Source: Corinectria fuckeliana (lineage: Eukaryota > Ascomycota > Sordariomycetes > Hypocreales > Nectriaceae). From it: DNA of 64,000 nucleotides. The position numbers were made by a program, and so were the translations under genes. The notes below the pieces were generated by a model. It saw nothing but the letters and a program-made list of their open reading frames with translations. It did no database searches and was not told the origin of the DNA. Shown one piece after another: positions 45,880 through 58,600 of this stretch; position 1 is the stretch's first letter; each line of letters starts with the position of its first letter. Location of the stretch: the NCBI GenBank assembly GCA_019137255.1, contig WPDH01000074.1:372001-436000 (forward strand), written 5' to 3'.

Positions 45880-48621
45880 ATGGCCGACTCCAATAAGGAG
45901 GATGGCAACGGAAGGAGAAGGAGCCGCTTTGGCCTCACCAGTCTCGTGGATGGGCTGAAGGAGAGCATCCACGACTCAAAACTCGAAGACGCAAAGGTCA
46001 AGTTGATCCATCAAAAGTCAGTCCTCTCAATCCGTAAGCAGGCATGCCCTTGTTTTGCTGACCTCACCCAGACATAAAATCGGGAAATTCGCCAATATTA
46101 TCAATACCAATCATCGCCACGACGAGGCCCACGAGCAGGAGTGTGATGCCAAGCGTTCGAAACGAGCCGAAGAAAACCGATTCAACTCATATTTCCCGGA
46201 GCGCGAAGGAAACCTGGTCAAGTGGTACGTGGACGGCCGCGATTACTTTTGGGCCGTCTCAGTGGCCCTCGAGCAGGCCAAGGAGTCCATCTACATCACC
46301 GACTGGTGGCTGTCACCCGAGCTCTTCCTGCGCCGCCCTCCATACTACGCCCAGGAATATCGACTGGACAAGCTCTTGAAGAGGAAAGCCGAGGAGGGCG
46401 TCCAAATCTTTGTCAGCGTGTACAAGGAGGTCGAGCAGGCGCTGACCTGCAACTCGGCGCACACCAAGCATGCCCTCAACCAGTTGTGTCCCAAGGGAAC
46501 CCCCGGCCACGGAAACATTCGAGTCATGCGTCATCCCGACCATTCGCCCTTTGAGAACGGCGCCGATGCCTCGTTGAAGTTTAGTCATCACGAAAAGTTC
46601 ATTGTCATCGACTACGCCATGGCCTTTATCGGCGGTCTTGATCTCTGCTTTGGACGATGGGATGCCCACCAACACCCCCTTGCTGATGTTCACCCCGAAG
46701 GCGTGCAGAAGGAGATCTTCGTAGGCCAAGATTTTAATAACAACAGGCAAGCCATTTCGTTAGCTGAGTGTCTCAATATCTAATCGGTGGAATAGGATAA
46801 TGGACTTTCAACAAGTGTCGCAATGGCAGCAAAACGAGCTCAGCAAGGCCGAGTACGGTAGGATGCCGTGGCACGACGTCGCCATGGCCGTTATTGGACC
46901 CTGCGTCTATGACATTGCCGAGCACTTCGTCCTCCGCTGGAACTTTGTCAAGCGCGACAAGTACAAGCGCGACGAGCGGTTCGACTGGATCGTCCTGGAG
47001 GGACGCGAGGGCGCCGACGAAGATCTCATCGGTGTCCAGCGTCCCAAGCACCCGGTCGGCGAGTATGCGCAACATCCGCTGACAGCCCTGGCCACGAAGA
47101 ACCTCGACAACCGCGGGACGGTCAACGCGCAGATTGTGCGGTCGAGTGCAGACTGGTCGAGTGGGATTCTCACGGAGCATTCTATCCAGAACGCCTACGT
47201 CGAGATTATCCGCAATGCCCAGCACTATGTCTACATTGAGAACCAATTCTTCATCACCTCTACCGGAGATCAACAGGCTCCGGTTCACAATACCATCGGT
47301 CGCGCCATTGTCGACGCCGTCGTCCGTGCCGGTAAGGAAAACAGGAAGTTTAGAGTCATCGTTATCATTCCCGCCATCCCTGGATTCGCCGGAGATCTGA
47401 GAGACAACGCGGCAGCCGGCACCAGAGCTATCATGGACTACCAGTACAAATCCATCTGCAGAGGCGAGCACTCCATCTTTGAGCAGTGCCGTGCCCAGGG
47501 TGTAGACCCGACTAATCACATTTTCTTCTTTAACCTGCGTTCCTACGATCGTCTCAATAAGACGCCTGGAATCACGGAGACAGAGAAAAAGACCGGAGTC
47601 AGTTACCAACAAGTCCAACGGGCCGAGGCTGAGGAGATCATGGGTGAAGGCATCCATGGAACGTATGATCCAGAGGACAGTGAAGGGGATGAGCATATGC
47701 GAAACAAGATGAAGAAAAAGGACATGGACGAGTCTATTCAAAGGACCATGGAAGCTCGACAGGTCTTCGAGGAAGCCATGCCTCAAGAAGAAGTCATCAG
47801 TGCCTCTTCCGTGGCTCACCATGCAATGGCTGGCTCGGGCCCGCTGAGCGATGAGATTTGGTACGAGAATGACCCCGAGTCCGAGATTAAGAACTGGGTC
47901 CAGGAGGAGCTCTACATTCACGCCAAGCTGCTCATCGTGGACGACCGGATCGCTGTATGCGGATCGAGCAATCTCAACGACCGTAGCCAGAACGGCGACC
48001 ACGACAGCGAGCTCAGTATCGTCATGGAGGACACACGCAAGATCGGCACCACAATGGACGGCCAGCCCTTCGAGGCCGGATACCATGCGGCCACGCTGCG
48101 TCGGTACCTATGGCGAGAGCACATGGGCCTTCTGCCCACCCAGAGCTTCGATGCAAAGGACGACCCGAACGCCCAGCCACCGTCTGTGGTCCCGGAGAAC
48201 GACGTTTACGACAAGGACGACAGCTGGGCGTTCATGGAAGACCCGCTCAGCGACGAGCTCTGGGAGAAGTGGACGGGCCAGGCAGACAGGAACACTGAGA
48301 TATTCCGGATGTTCCACGCCGACCCTGACGATCACAGTAAGTGCTCACTCCTTGCTCAAACGTTACGGCGCCGAGGACGGAATTACATGCTAACTCTACC
48401 GCGCAGTCAAAACGTTCGAGGACTACGACCGGTTCCTACCACCGCGGGGTATCAAGGCGGGCCACATCTTCGACCAGTTCATGCCCCCGGAGGATGCCCG
48501 CAACAAGCTCAACCAGATCAAGGGGCATCTGGTGTGGTTCCCGCTTGACTTTTTGATGGACGTGGAGATGGCGGAACGGGGAATGCAGGTCAACACGTGG
48601 ACCGAGACTCTCTACACTTGA
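45880..48621 (+). CDS. Phospholipase D (PLD1-like, two HKD motifs)
   Basis: Hydrolyses phosphatidylcholine to phosphatidic acid and choline, acting in membrane traffic and signalling. Exons are 45880-46016, 46072-46746, 46796-48336 and 48407-48621, giving 855 residues. Both catalytic HxKxxxxD motifs are intact: HEKFIVID at 219-226 and HAKLLIVD at 646-653. Family landmarks include IYITDWWLSPELFLRRPP, IYGGLD-like FIGGLDLCFGRW, and the IENQFFI segment between the motifs. No PX or PH domain precedes the catalytic core, unlike yeast Spo14, so this is the shorter fungal form. An insertion rich in Glu, Asp and Lys (about 545-610) separates the two halves. The intron at 46747-46795 has a GC-AG boundary (AG|GCAAGC...TAG), which is needed to join NNN-R to IMDFQ. 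The start codon was taken at 45880; a TTG three codons upstream is not a start. Confidence 0.92.
46747..46795 (+). other. GC-AG intron in the phospholipase D gene
   Basis: 49 bp, donor GCAAGC after CAACAG, acceptor AATAG. Without its removal the frame meets a stop at 46781-46783. With it, the phase is kept and the product reads through the conserved region between motif 1 and IMDFQ. No GT donor nearby gives a continuous family sequence. Confidence 0.8.
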
Positions 48622-48793
48622 TCCAGGCCAGGTGTAGACTGGGACCCAACGACGGCAGTAACAGAAGGATTGGGTTGGGGCGAGCAAGGAATTCGGGGTG
48701 AAAGGACACGTAACTAATGCAGCGGCGATGTGATAGTCTGGTCATTAACCGGAGGCAACGGGCGGAACGGGCGGATCTCAATCTCAAGGCGAT

Positions 48794-48869
48794 GCGGATG
48801 GTTGGTAAATCAGTAGGCTAGAGCAGGTCACTATGAGGTAGTCAACTCCTGATTGCATAACCAGCTTTT
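48794..48869 (+). repeat. Direct repeat, copy 1
   Basis: Shares GCGGATG, AAATCAGTAG, an identical 23-base core (48822-48844) and CCAGCTTTT with copy 2 at 52940-53019. It lies about 170 bases past the phospholipase D stop codon. Confidence 0.8.
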
Positions 48870-50028
48870 ACGTTTGGGGTTCGCCCTAGTCTTCTGTCTT
48901 AATATATGTCGCTGGGTGTTGTGTAAGAACCACTGCCCGCTCTACAGCCGTTGATCTCTGTCCCGATTCGTGTGCTGCCTTGCTCTCGTGTGCCTTTACC
49001 CGCGAAGACGGCGTCCTTCCACTTATACTTCCTTCCACTAGGAGACACAATAAGCTTAATTTTAGTCTTGGCTTTCATGCTATTTAATAAGAGTTGTGCC
49101 ATTCTGGCCGTACAACATCCCTATTTGAGCTATACGCTATGCCTGCACTGACTTTCGCTCCTCATTTCTCATATTTCCCTCTCGCTATCAGCGCAGGGCA
49201 TCAGGGCATCAGGGTTGGAATCATGAGATGGGGCAGCGATGAGTCTGTTGCCAATGGCACACCCGCCTGAGAGGCGAGTAGTTCTGACACCTATGTCACC
49301 TCCGCTGGGGATACATTCTTCTTACTGATAACTTCCCCGCTAAACCTCTCTTTATAGACCTGTGAGTGGTTAGGAGTCAGGTTTGTTAGCTATTTCTGCC
49401 CTACAAGTATACATACGGCATAGCAATGAGAAGGGATTCCCAAACACTCACCACTACTGCAGACACCACAAGCACGGCATCCCCTTTGTGTTCTGGTACA
49501 ATTATTAATGGAACTGCTGTATTAGTCTTGTGCGATGGTGCTCCTTGTGGATGGATTTCTTCAAGCTGTTGACACTCGCCAGTCTACCTACCTTATATAG
49601 TCCAAGCAACTGCCTGCGATGCATTGATTATCGATATCTAGTGTTTATCCTAGAGACCTCCATTTAACCAGGTGCATGTACTTAAAACTTACCCATCTTT
49701 ATGAGAAGCGGACCTTGAGCATCAAAATGAAGTGCTCCAAGTACTTTCTCAGGCGTATGACGTCCCGTTGCACCGTAGTAATCACGCTAGGTTATGTATC
49801 AAAACGCGGGGAGCAGGTGGTCAAAAGCACGGCATCCAACCAAGGTGGAGATTGAGGCTCTGCCTTACGACTCAGTGGGCCATGGCACTCAGACATCTAG
49901 CACTCAACTACACATATAGCTGACTACTTCGCTACTGTCACTGATGCCGCTCTGTTCTCGCAGAGCAGCCCACGATTGTTAGTTATAGTGGGTGGTGACC
50001 CAGTAACTACCCGGGGAGCCGGGGTAGC

Positions 50029-50092
50029 GAGACCATTCACTTGTTGAAAGTGAACCTCATCACTATAATGCTAGGAAGTGTTGAATGGTCTC
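50029..50092. repeat. Inverted repeat forming a 64-base stem-loop
   Basis: Arms GAGACCATTC (50029-50038) and GAATGGTCTC (50083-50092) are exact reverse complements over 10 bases. A smaller CAC...GTG hairpin (about 50038-50052) lies inside the loop. Confidence 0.6.
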
Positions 50093-52294
50093 TTGTAGAG
50101 GCAGATTATTAGGCAAAAAGGTGCTCGCACCGAGATCTGAAGCCTAGGGACTCTTTCGATTTCGATTTAGCAGTAATATATCTTTCTTAATGCACCCGGG
50201 ATGCGTGAAGATGGATGTGCTGTCGTCAGTTAAGGGAGGGCTGTTATTGACAGAGGTATTCCATACTCTGGGTTATAAGACCTAGCAGGTACGGCTCAGA
50301 CTGGCTGTGATAGATAGGCAGTGGTCTCTGGAAAATATGAGGCCTGTGTTACTAGTGCTCTCAGAGCTGCTCTCTACCCAGCTATCTATCTAAATCCTTT
50401 CGCAAGATCTGGAAGTTGTTAGCACTACACAATTCATCGCCGGAAACCTCGACATTCAATGAATAAAACGCGTATTGTGCCTTAGGTATACGACTAGAAG
50501 TAATATTAGGTACTAAGCCATGTGCGAGGCAGAAGAAATGTAAAATCATAACCGTACTGCAGACTTTCCTCCTCTCCCCTCTCTCAACTTTCAGCGAAGA
50601 ATCACTATAAACTACCAACATATCATAACTCACTGTGAGTACTTGTCATTTCTCATAAAATTCCTACACTCTAACAGCTTCCTATGCTAATGCCCTGATG
50701 TACCATCCGGATAGTACGACTACTGATCTACAACAGAAATGCAAGTACTGCCGGCCAAGATGTAGAGGGCCTCCTGCAATGATGAAAAACAGCTGCGGAA
50801 TTGGCTTCGGTCGTGGCCAACACCATTCGTGGTCGTGGTCATCGCAGCGAAGTGATTCGTCTAGTCACTGCCTTGCCTCCGTCCCGTCCGCCGACGTTCG
50901 GCCTCCCCTGCCGGCGCTCCCACCTTGCCGTTACCCTCCGCCGGAGACGTTACCGCCACTGAGACCTCAAGGAGGCCGGCAAGATTGCTGATGTGAGCGG
51001 CGAAACCACTGATGAGTAATGGGATGGGGGCGTAAGTTGGGAGTGACCCCCCCCTCGTCGGGAACAGCAACCTGCGCCATGCGTGCCATCGTCAGGTCCA
51101 AGGATATCCAACACGCTCGTCACCATTTTAACTGTTGCTTCTATTGCTTATAGGGGTAGCCATGGCGTTGTGATGAGAAACTTGCTTGAATTTTGCTACA
51201 ATTATTTCGGGGCCAAGGCACCAACTTCATTCAAAGTAGAGAAGATACGCCCACAACAGACGAGGACGAAGATTGACTCTAGACAATCAACTTAGCCTTC
51301 GCGTCTCTAAGATTCCGTTGGTTCTTAAAATCTCTGATGACGTTTTATACTTATACTGGTCTCTCCACACGAAAGATAGTAAGTAGCCTTGAGTTCCATT
51401 GCGTTCAGCATATCCACAGATATCATATTTCGTTTACCCCTTACACCACTAGCTGCCAAATGTCCTGATACCATAATAATGCAATAGTGTCTACTAATAT
51501 CGATAGTCAGATTAAGGTTAAGAGTGTAATATGAGAACCGAATAGCGAACGTAGGTGCAGGGACTTGTTACATAGCCTGAGTAGACATATTTACAGTCAG
51601 AATAGCACGACTCAACTCAACTCGTTCACTCTCGATGGAGCATGGCCATTTGCGCAAGGTACTTCAGGGGGCATGACGAGAGCTGCAATATCAATACTTT
51701 AGTTTGTAAGAGTTCAAGTCTGGCGCGGACAAACTCTGTGGGATGTCAAAGATGGATTCTGTGCTTGAGACAGTCCCATCAAAGAGCCATTTCTAGTAGA
51801 TGAAGAGCTCTTTGATCTTGTTCCTGTAACCCGTGTTCTTAGCATCATGAAATCAACAAGGACTTGCCTACCCGAGAGGTTCAATCTAATGGGCAGGTTA
51901 TATTCGACTCAAGACAAGACGACCTTATAGAGGACTGAATTCCCATGGGCAGTCCCTGGAAATGATACAATGAGCGATGCGACATCAATGTCCCCGATGA
52001 TGCGAGCTTTGATGGATTTCAAAGTTAATATATTATAGAGCTAATATATAAATACCGAAACTTCATGTTACCTATACGATAAGTGTAGACGACATCACCA
52101 CGCCGAATGGATAAGTGGCGAAGATAGTAGTGGTGAATAGGGGGGGGATGGGGCCTGGCAGATGGCCAAGTATCAAGTAGTATCGCTGCGCCAAATCTAG
52201 ACGGTAAGACCAACGTGGTTGATGCACAAAATATGGTCAGCTTTGCCGAGGATAACGAGAGGTATGTATGGCACTGTGTCATTTGCAGTTGGGT

Positions 52295-52627
52295 TCAGAC
52301 GCTCTTGCTCTTGAGCCTCGAAGTTCCAGATCGATTCAGCAAAGAACTCTCACGACTCTCACGGTCTGCTTCCTCTCCTTCTTGTACTTGATTGAACAAC
52401 TCGGGTTGAAAAGTGAAACTGGTGCTGTGCACCGCTCGTCTCCCAATAGTAGCTGTGCAACTATTACTGAGGTACCAGTTAGTCGCGTCAAGAATGGCAA
52501 CCTCGATTGCGACAACATCAGCAGCAACTACGCTCTCTATCGGGGCTTCATATGCAGTCACTCTAGTGATGAGGCCAACAGCGGAGGCAGGTAAGGATAG
52601 AAGTTCCATGAGACGGAGTAAACCCAA
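52295..52627 (-). pseudogene. Possible protein-coding remnant, family unknown
   Basis: A 110-codon minus-strand frame with protein-like composition. Hydrophobic stretches such as LLRLMELLSLPASAVGLITR and AADVVAIEVAILDATNWYL are followed by a Glu/Ser-rich end. It gives the impression of a fragment of a fungal family seen as many degenerate copies, but I cannot name it. The frame stops at both ends without clear splice sites, so it is probably a relic or chance. Confidence 0.2.
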
Positions 52628-52939
52628 GCACTCCGACTGTCACAGGTAGTAATGGGAGAGTCTGTACGATCACGGTAGCGGCGCTCAACGTCTACGCAAC
52701 CGAAGCTGCAATCTGATGAACAGCTGATACCTGGGGCTTCCCCGCGTCATTAATTCAGCACTGAATATTATGCCCCCTCTAGGAGCCTTTGTGGCTCTGG
52801 TGGGACCTTTCTGTTAGCTAACCTTCTAGGAACTTTCAGTATCCAGCGGGAACAGACAGGCAAGTCTTTTCGCTGTTTTTGTCGGGCGCGCAACCCCTTC
52901 CCCTCCCCGTACATAATCCTCGCGCGTGGGGGAAAGTAG

Positions 52940-53019
52940 GCGGATGGGAGGCAAATCAGTAGACCAAAGCAGGTCACTATGAGGTAGTCAGCTTCATTCA
53001 GATCACATCACCAGCTTTT
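52940..53019 (+). repeat. Direct repeat, copy 2
   Basis: Diverged second copy of 48794-48869, same orientation, with the same 23-base core at 52968-52990. About 4.07 kb separates the two copies. Confidence 0.8.
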
Positions 53020-55293
53020 GTGACCATGCCTGGTTTGCGGTGTGACAACGCGTGCTAATGGCTGGCTCGGAATGGGCTGATGCAACTCGCCGCGGTCGAT
53101 TCCCGCATAGGCATGGTATCGTGACGTAACGTAACGTATCGCCTCGTCTCGTCTCTTCACTCAAGAGGTCCAGCCCCAAGGCGAAGGGGGGAATCAACTC
53201 GCGATGTTACGTCCAAAAACGTCTCGTTCTACGTGTAAGTAGGCGGCCCAGCTCCCCACTGCCGCCCCCCCAGGCGGCGCTCCCAACACGCAAAGATCCT
53301 GCGCCGCTCGAAGCACAGATGGGCCGCAGAAACGGCCGCGGACGGCGATCTGAGAGGGGACAGCGAGAGAGTCGGTTTACTACAGTACATGTAGCACCAG
53401 GGCCCCTGCAGCAGCGGGCCGCGCGCGGTCTAAGATTTTCCCATGTTTGGCGAGTGTGAATGGCGGGCCAATGGGCGGTGGGAACGGGCTTGTGCGAGGG
53501 ATGTCACCTGCATGAGGATGGGAGCTAGAGTCTTTAGTGAGCGGTATCGTCGGGCTAGGAAGTTTCGTGAGGGGAGAATGATGATGAATGGTGCACGGAG
53601 TATCGGGTGTTTTTCTGGCTGAGGGAGTCTGATATAGCTCCGAAGGGGTATAGCTTACTATGTAGTATCACTCTGCATGTTGTCGGGACGGGGATATCTT
53701 CTCTTTTGGACGCGGCCGAGGTTCAGGTCCGCTTTGGAAATCCCGTGGTCTGAGGTTGGGAGCGAGTTAGCTTTTAGAGTGGTGGTTCTTGGTTGTACGG
53801 GTTTTTATATATAAGATAATGCAGCTCGTCTGGGCGCTTAGAGCGGCTGGGCAAATCAACAGGTCTCGGTCCGACTTCATCGTAGAAACCAGGGACAAGG
53901 GTGCTTCGTTCTCGGCCGGATGTTTGGCCAGTACTTCGTATCTACTTTGTATTTAACAGCTGCTGGGCTCCCTGGTTTTGCTTTGCTATCGTGACGGGGC
54001 TGGTTGAGCTATTGTCCTAAGACACGGGACGGGACTCGACGGGAAGCGCCACGGGCCCTAATAATCTGTACTTCGTATGTAAGGGAGGAATTTATTCTTC
54101 GCTAGTAGGCGCAGCACGATTACAACCGTGGTCCAGGGACTCCCTGCTCCGGGGGCGGGTAGCGGATGGGGATGATACTGGCTGATGGGCGGGGGATGTG
54201 ATTCGTGCAATTGAGGCATTGCTCTGGAGGAGATGCCTGGAGACGTGACGCGGCATGCTCTCTCTCTTATGGATCTGTCTTATGGATCTGTATCTGTTTT
54301 AACGACCTCTTGTCATCTTCACTGCTCGTCACACGACACGAACACGCTCGCAGGCAACTAGAAGTCCACGTAGCTGCCTGTGGATGGAGAGAGATAACAT
54401 TTGGTGAGGTGTACATACATCTCGACATGACTGACGGTGAGGGCATCGGGACCGGTGTGTGGACGGGTCGGCGCCCTGCAGGACTGCCAGAGCAGTGCCG
54501 CTCGTCAAGCGGATGCTGCCTCAATCACAGTATTTCCAAGTATAATTAGGCCAAGATGGAGGCACGGCTGCAGAGTGAGCGAGCCTGTGAGCCCCAACAT
54601 GCATGTGCAAGGCAAGGTACGATGCCACGATACCCACTTACTGTACCTACCCAAGGGTGTCAAAGGTGCCTTACGGCGGCATGTCCACATGGATCGAACA
54701 CCTCTGAACCTATAATAGATCATCTAGAATGGTTTAAGCCAGCGGAGGTCGGGTAGTAAGGCTCTTCAGGCACCTGTTTGGCTGTTTGGTTAGTACCGAC
54801 CTTGGCTCTTTTACCCGCCGGGCGCCAGTAGTAGGTAGGTAGGTACCTAAGGTAGCGGCTACAGCATTCAGTCCGTCCATCCCGTCTTCACTCTCCGACC
54901 AGTGAGCTCTCGCATCTTCTCTCATGAGGCAGCGAGTGTCACAACTCAAACCAATCGTTTATCTTGTGTCGAACCCATGTTTCCATTTCCCCCAACGGCT
55001 TGTAATTACCGAGTGTCGAGTGAGTGTTTTTGAGTCGTCTTCCAACTTGGCTGCTGCCCTAATCTACTAATCTAGGTGCCATTTCGTCACCGCCGCCCGC
55101 TATCCTGGTCACCATACAACTAGGGACACCTGGACCCCGCTCCCCCATCGAGGTCAACGTCGACCTACGTAAACTACATACTTGCTACCTTACATTGACC
55201 TGTCTCGCCTTCTGTCTTCCAACCTCCTCCTTCGACCTCGCTCTGGCAACAGCCCGGCCGTCATCCTCCCCCGTCCCGACGCCGACTGTGCTG

Positions 55294-55321
55294 CTCACCT
55301 CTCACCTCTCACCTCTCACCT
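55294..55321. repeat. Tandem CTCACCT repeat in the BRO1 leader
   Basis: About four copies of CTCACCTCT-like units. A second short repeat of CCGACCT follows at about 55484-55506. Both are in the pyrimidine-rich leader. Confidence 0.7.
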
Positions 55322-55645
55322 GCAGTGCTCCCGCCGACCCGCCCTCGCTTGGCTCGCTCCCTGCTCCCTCGGCCGCAACCCACATCGACGAGAGCTACCA
55401 GGCCAGGCCGCATCGCAGGCGACCGCTCGTTCTTCCAGCCTGCCAACCGGCGCACTCAATCGCTAGCCCGCCGCTGCATCTTGCCGACCTCCGACCTCCG
55501 ACCTCCGAACTTCCCCCCTCCGCGTCCACGCACGCCGCATGCCCCTGGCTGGCGGCTACAATCCATCGGGCTTCCTATCCGCCTTTGAGAGCTAGCTTCG
55601 CCTCCCACCTGCTGCCGCCGCTCCGTTGCCCAGCCGCTGCCCAGC

Positions 55646-58600
55646 ATGACGCAGTCCCCCATGATCTCCGTGCCTCTCAAGGCCACCAACGAGATCGACT
55701 GGGTCGCGCCGCTAAAGGCCTATATCCGCGATACCTATGGCGACGACCCCGAGCGCTATGCGGAGGAATGTGCGACGCTCAACCGCCTGAGGCAGGACAT
55801 GAGAGGCGCCGGCAAGGATAGCACTTCTGGGAGGGACATGCTCTATCGATACTACGGCCAGCTTGAGCTTCTCGACTTACGCTTCCCCGTAGACGAGCAG
55901 CACATTAAGATCTCATTTACATGGTGTGTTGCCGACTATCTCGTTCGAAAAGGGCTCTCTTTAACCAGGGACAAGCTGATGCTAATGCTTGAGTTCCATC
56001 TAGGTTTGATGCATTCACCCACAAGTCCACGGCGCAATACTCCCTCGCTTTCGAGAAAGCTTCCATCATCTTCAACATCTCTGCCGTCCTCTCCTGCCAT
56101 GCCGCCTTCCAAGACCGTGCCGAAGAGACCGCCCTCAAGACCGCCTACCATTCATTCCAGGCCTCAGCTGGCATGTTCACCTATATCAACGAAAATTTCC
56201 TCCATGCACCCTCGTCCGATCTCAGTAGAGAAACTGTCAAGGCCCTCATCCACATTATGCTGGCCCAAGCCCAGGAAGTCTTTCTTGAGAAGCAGGTTGT
56301 CGACAAGAAAAAGATCGGCTTGCTCGCAAAGTTGGCTTCGCAAGCAGGTTATCTCTATGGCCAAGCGCTCGAAGGGGTCCAGGAGAACGTTAACAAGGCC
56401 ATTTTCGAGAAGGTTTGGGTCATGTTCGTTCAAGTAAGACCCTTGGCCCCGATATACTCTAGGAGCTACACCTACCTAGCTATGACTGCGTTTTGGGGTT
56501 GAGCTGACATTCTACCAGATAAAAACTAACCTTATGAACTCCATGGCCCAGTACTATCAAGCTCTTGCGGATGATGATGCTAATCAACACGGTATCGCGG
56601 TTGGGCGACTACACGTGGCCGAAGCTCAGGCGAAGGAGGCCGATCGTGTAGCGAGAAACTTCCCCAGCTCAGTTCCTCCAAGCTCCAATCTCAGTGCTGA
56701 ATGTGGTGGGCTTCTTCAAGATATGGCCAAACGACACTATTCTACGGTTCAAGGCAAGTTGCAGGAATTTCTGAAAGACAACGATTATATCTATCACCAA
56801 AACGTCCCTGCCGAGGCCAGCCTGGAACCAGTTCCCAAGCTCCCCGCCGCAAAGCCAATACCCGTCAGCGAGTTGTATGCGGGGCAAGATATCCAGCGCA
56901 TCACTGGCCCCGATCTCTTCGCCAAAATCGTCCCGTTCTCGGTGACGGAATCGGCGAGCCTCTACGACGAAGAGAAGGCGAAATTAGTGAGAGCAGAGAC
57001 GGAGCGGGTTGACACTGCCAACGGCGAAATGGCAGCGAGCTTGGATTACCTCAGGCTACCCGGAGCACTACATGTGTTGAAGGGCGGCTTCGACCAGGAC
57101 ATTCTGCCCGACGAGGACTTCCGACAATGGTGTGATGACGTCTCCGATCACGAAAACCCGGTGGCTATATTCGACTTCCTGAGGTCTGAGAAGGAGTCCA
57201 TCATCTCGATCCTAGAGAAGAGCACCAAGTCGCTGGATATGGAAGAAGGAGTCTGCGAGAAGATGCGATCTAAGCACGAGGGCGAATGGACGCAGCAGCC
57301 TAGTTCGAGGTTGACGACGACCCTACGAGGCGACATTCGAAACTATCGGGATGCACTGGACGAAGCCTCAAGGAGCGATAATCAGCTGACGAGCAAGCTC
57401 CGCCATAATGAGCAGGACTTTGATGAAATGAGGCGAGCGTCCCAGATCGGCGACGTTGATGAGCTGTTCCAGAGATCCGTAGCCCGCGCACGGGAGAGGG
57501 GTAGCAACGTCACGAGTCCAGCAGGAGGCGAGCCTAACCTCCTAGATGCAGACTTCGAGGAAGGGCCAAGTGTCGCGGATCAGATCAACCGGGTGGAAGA
57601 TATCTTGAGGAAGCTCAACTCAATCAAGCGGGAGCGGAATCAAGTGCTCAAGGATCTGAAAGAAAAGGTGAGAGAAGCCTCAACCCTATCGAACGAGGCC
57701 AAGCTTTGAGGTGCTAAGTAATGATATCAGGCCCACGAGGACGACATTTCTCAAATTTTAATCCTTAACAAAAAGTCGATATCCAGCTACGAGACGCAGT
57801 TATTCGAACAGGAGCTTGAAAAGTTCCGCCCTCACCAGAACCGACTCCTGCAGGCCAACCACAAGCAGTCGAGCCTGATGAAGGAGTTGACGGCCACGTT
57901 CAACAACCTGCTCCAAGACAAGCGGGTGCAGTCGGAGCAGAGCAAGTACGAAAACATCCAAAGGCATCGATCGACAGTTGTCAACAAGTACAAGCGAGCC
58001 TACCAAGAGTTCCTCGATCTGGAAGCCGGATTGCAGAGCGCCAAGAACTGGTACGCGGAGATGCGAGAGACAGTGGAGAGCCTGGAAAAGAATGTGGAAA
58101 CATTTGTCAACAACCGCAGGTCGGAGGGAGCGCAACTTCTGGGCCAGATCGAGCAGGAGCGGTCGTCTAGCAAGAGCTCACAGGCCGAGATGGAGCGAGA
58201 GCGGCTGCGAGAGCTCATGGAAAGGATGTCGATGGAACCTCCCAAGTCATCTCCGCAACCCATGTCGAACCGACCGACGCCAGCACCGCTTTTCCAATCA
58301 GGACAAGCGCCTCGATATCCGCCGACCAACTTCCAGGGACAATACCAGGTTCCCCAATCCCCTCCCCCTAACCAACAACAGTCGATGCATCAGCAGACCT
58401 ACCAAGGCTTCCCGGGTCAACAGACTTCGCAATCCTTCAGCTCACCACCCGTCAGCACCTTTGCGCAACCCGCGTACAACCCCAGCCAGTACGGCCGAAC
58501 GCCAGGACCGACATCCCCGCCTCCCAACCAGACATCGTTTGGCATGAACGCGATGCGAGGTCCCGCGTCCCCCCCACCGAACCAGACGTCATTCGGACTC

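Larger units (their letters stand above)
48622..55645. other. Gene-poor 7-kb stretch
   Basis: The longest gene-free stretch in the window. It holds a diverged direct repeat (48794-48869 and 52940-53019), a stem-loop (50029-50092), a possible gene remnant on the minus strand (52295-52627), and from about 55050 the C/T-rich promoter and leader of BRO1. Otherwise frames are short and broken. No transposon protein was recognised. Confidence 0.4.

Noticed and set aside
46773..48086. 437-codon minus-strand frame opposite phospholipase D
   Set aside because: It is the mirror of a GC-rich coding exon; the plus strand carries the conserved HKD protein and the minus product has no domain.
53085..53115. 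tRNA-like T-arm (GGTCGATTCCCGC)
   Set aside because: The T-loop lacks one base, and no A-box or anticodon stem is found upstream.
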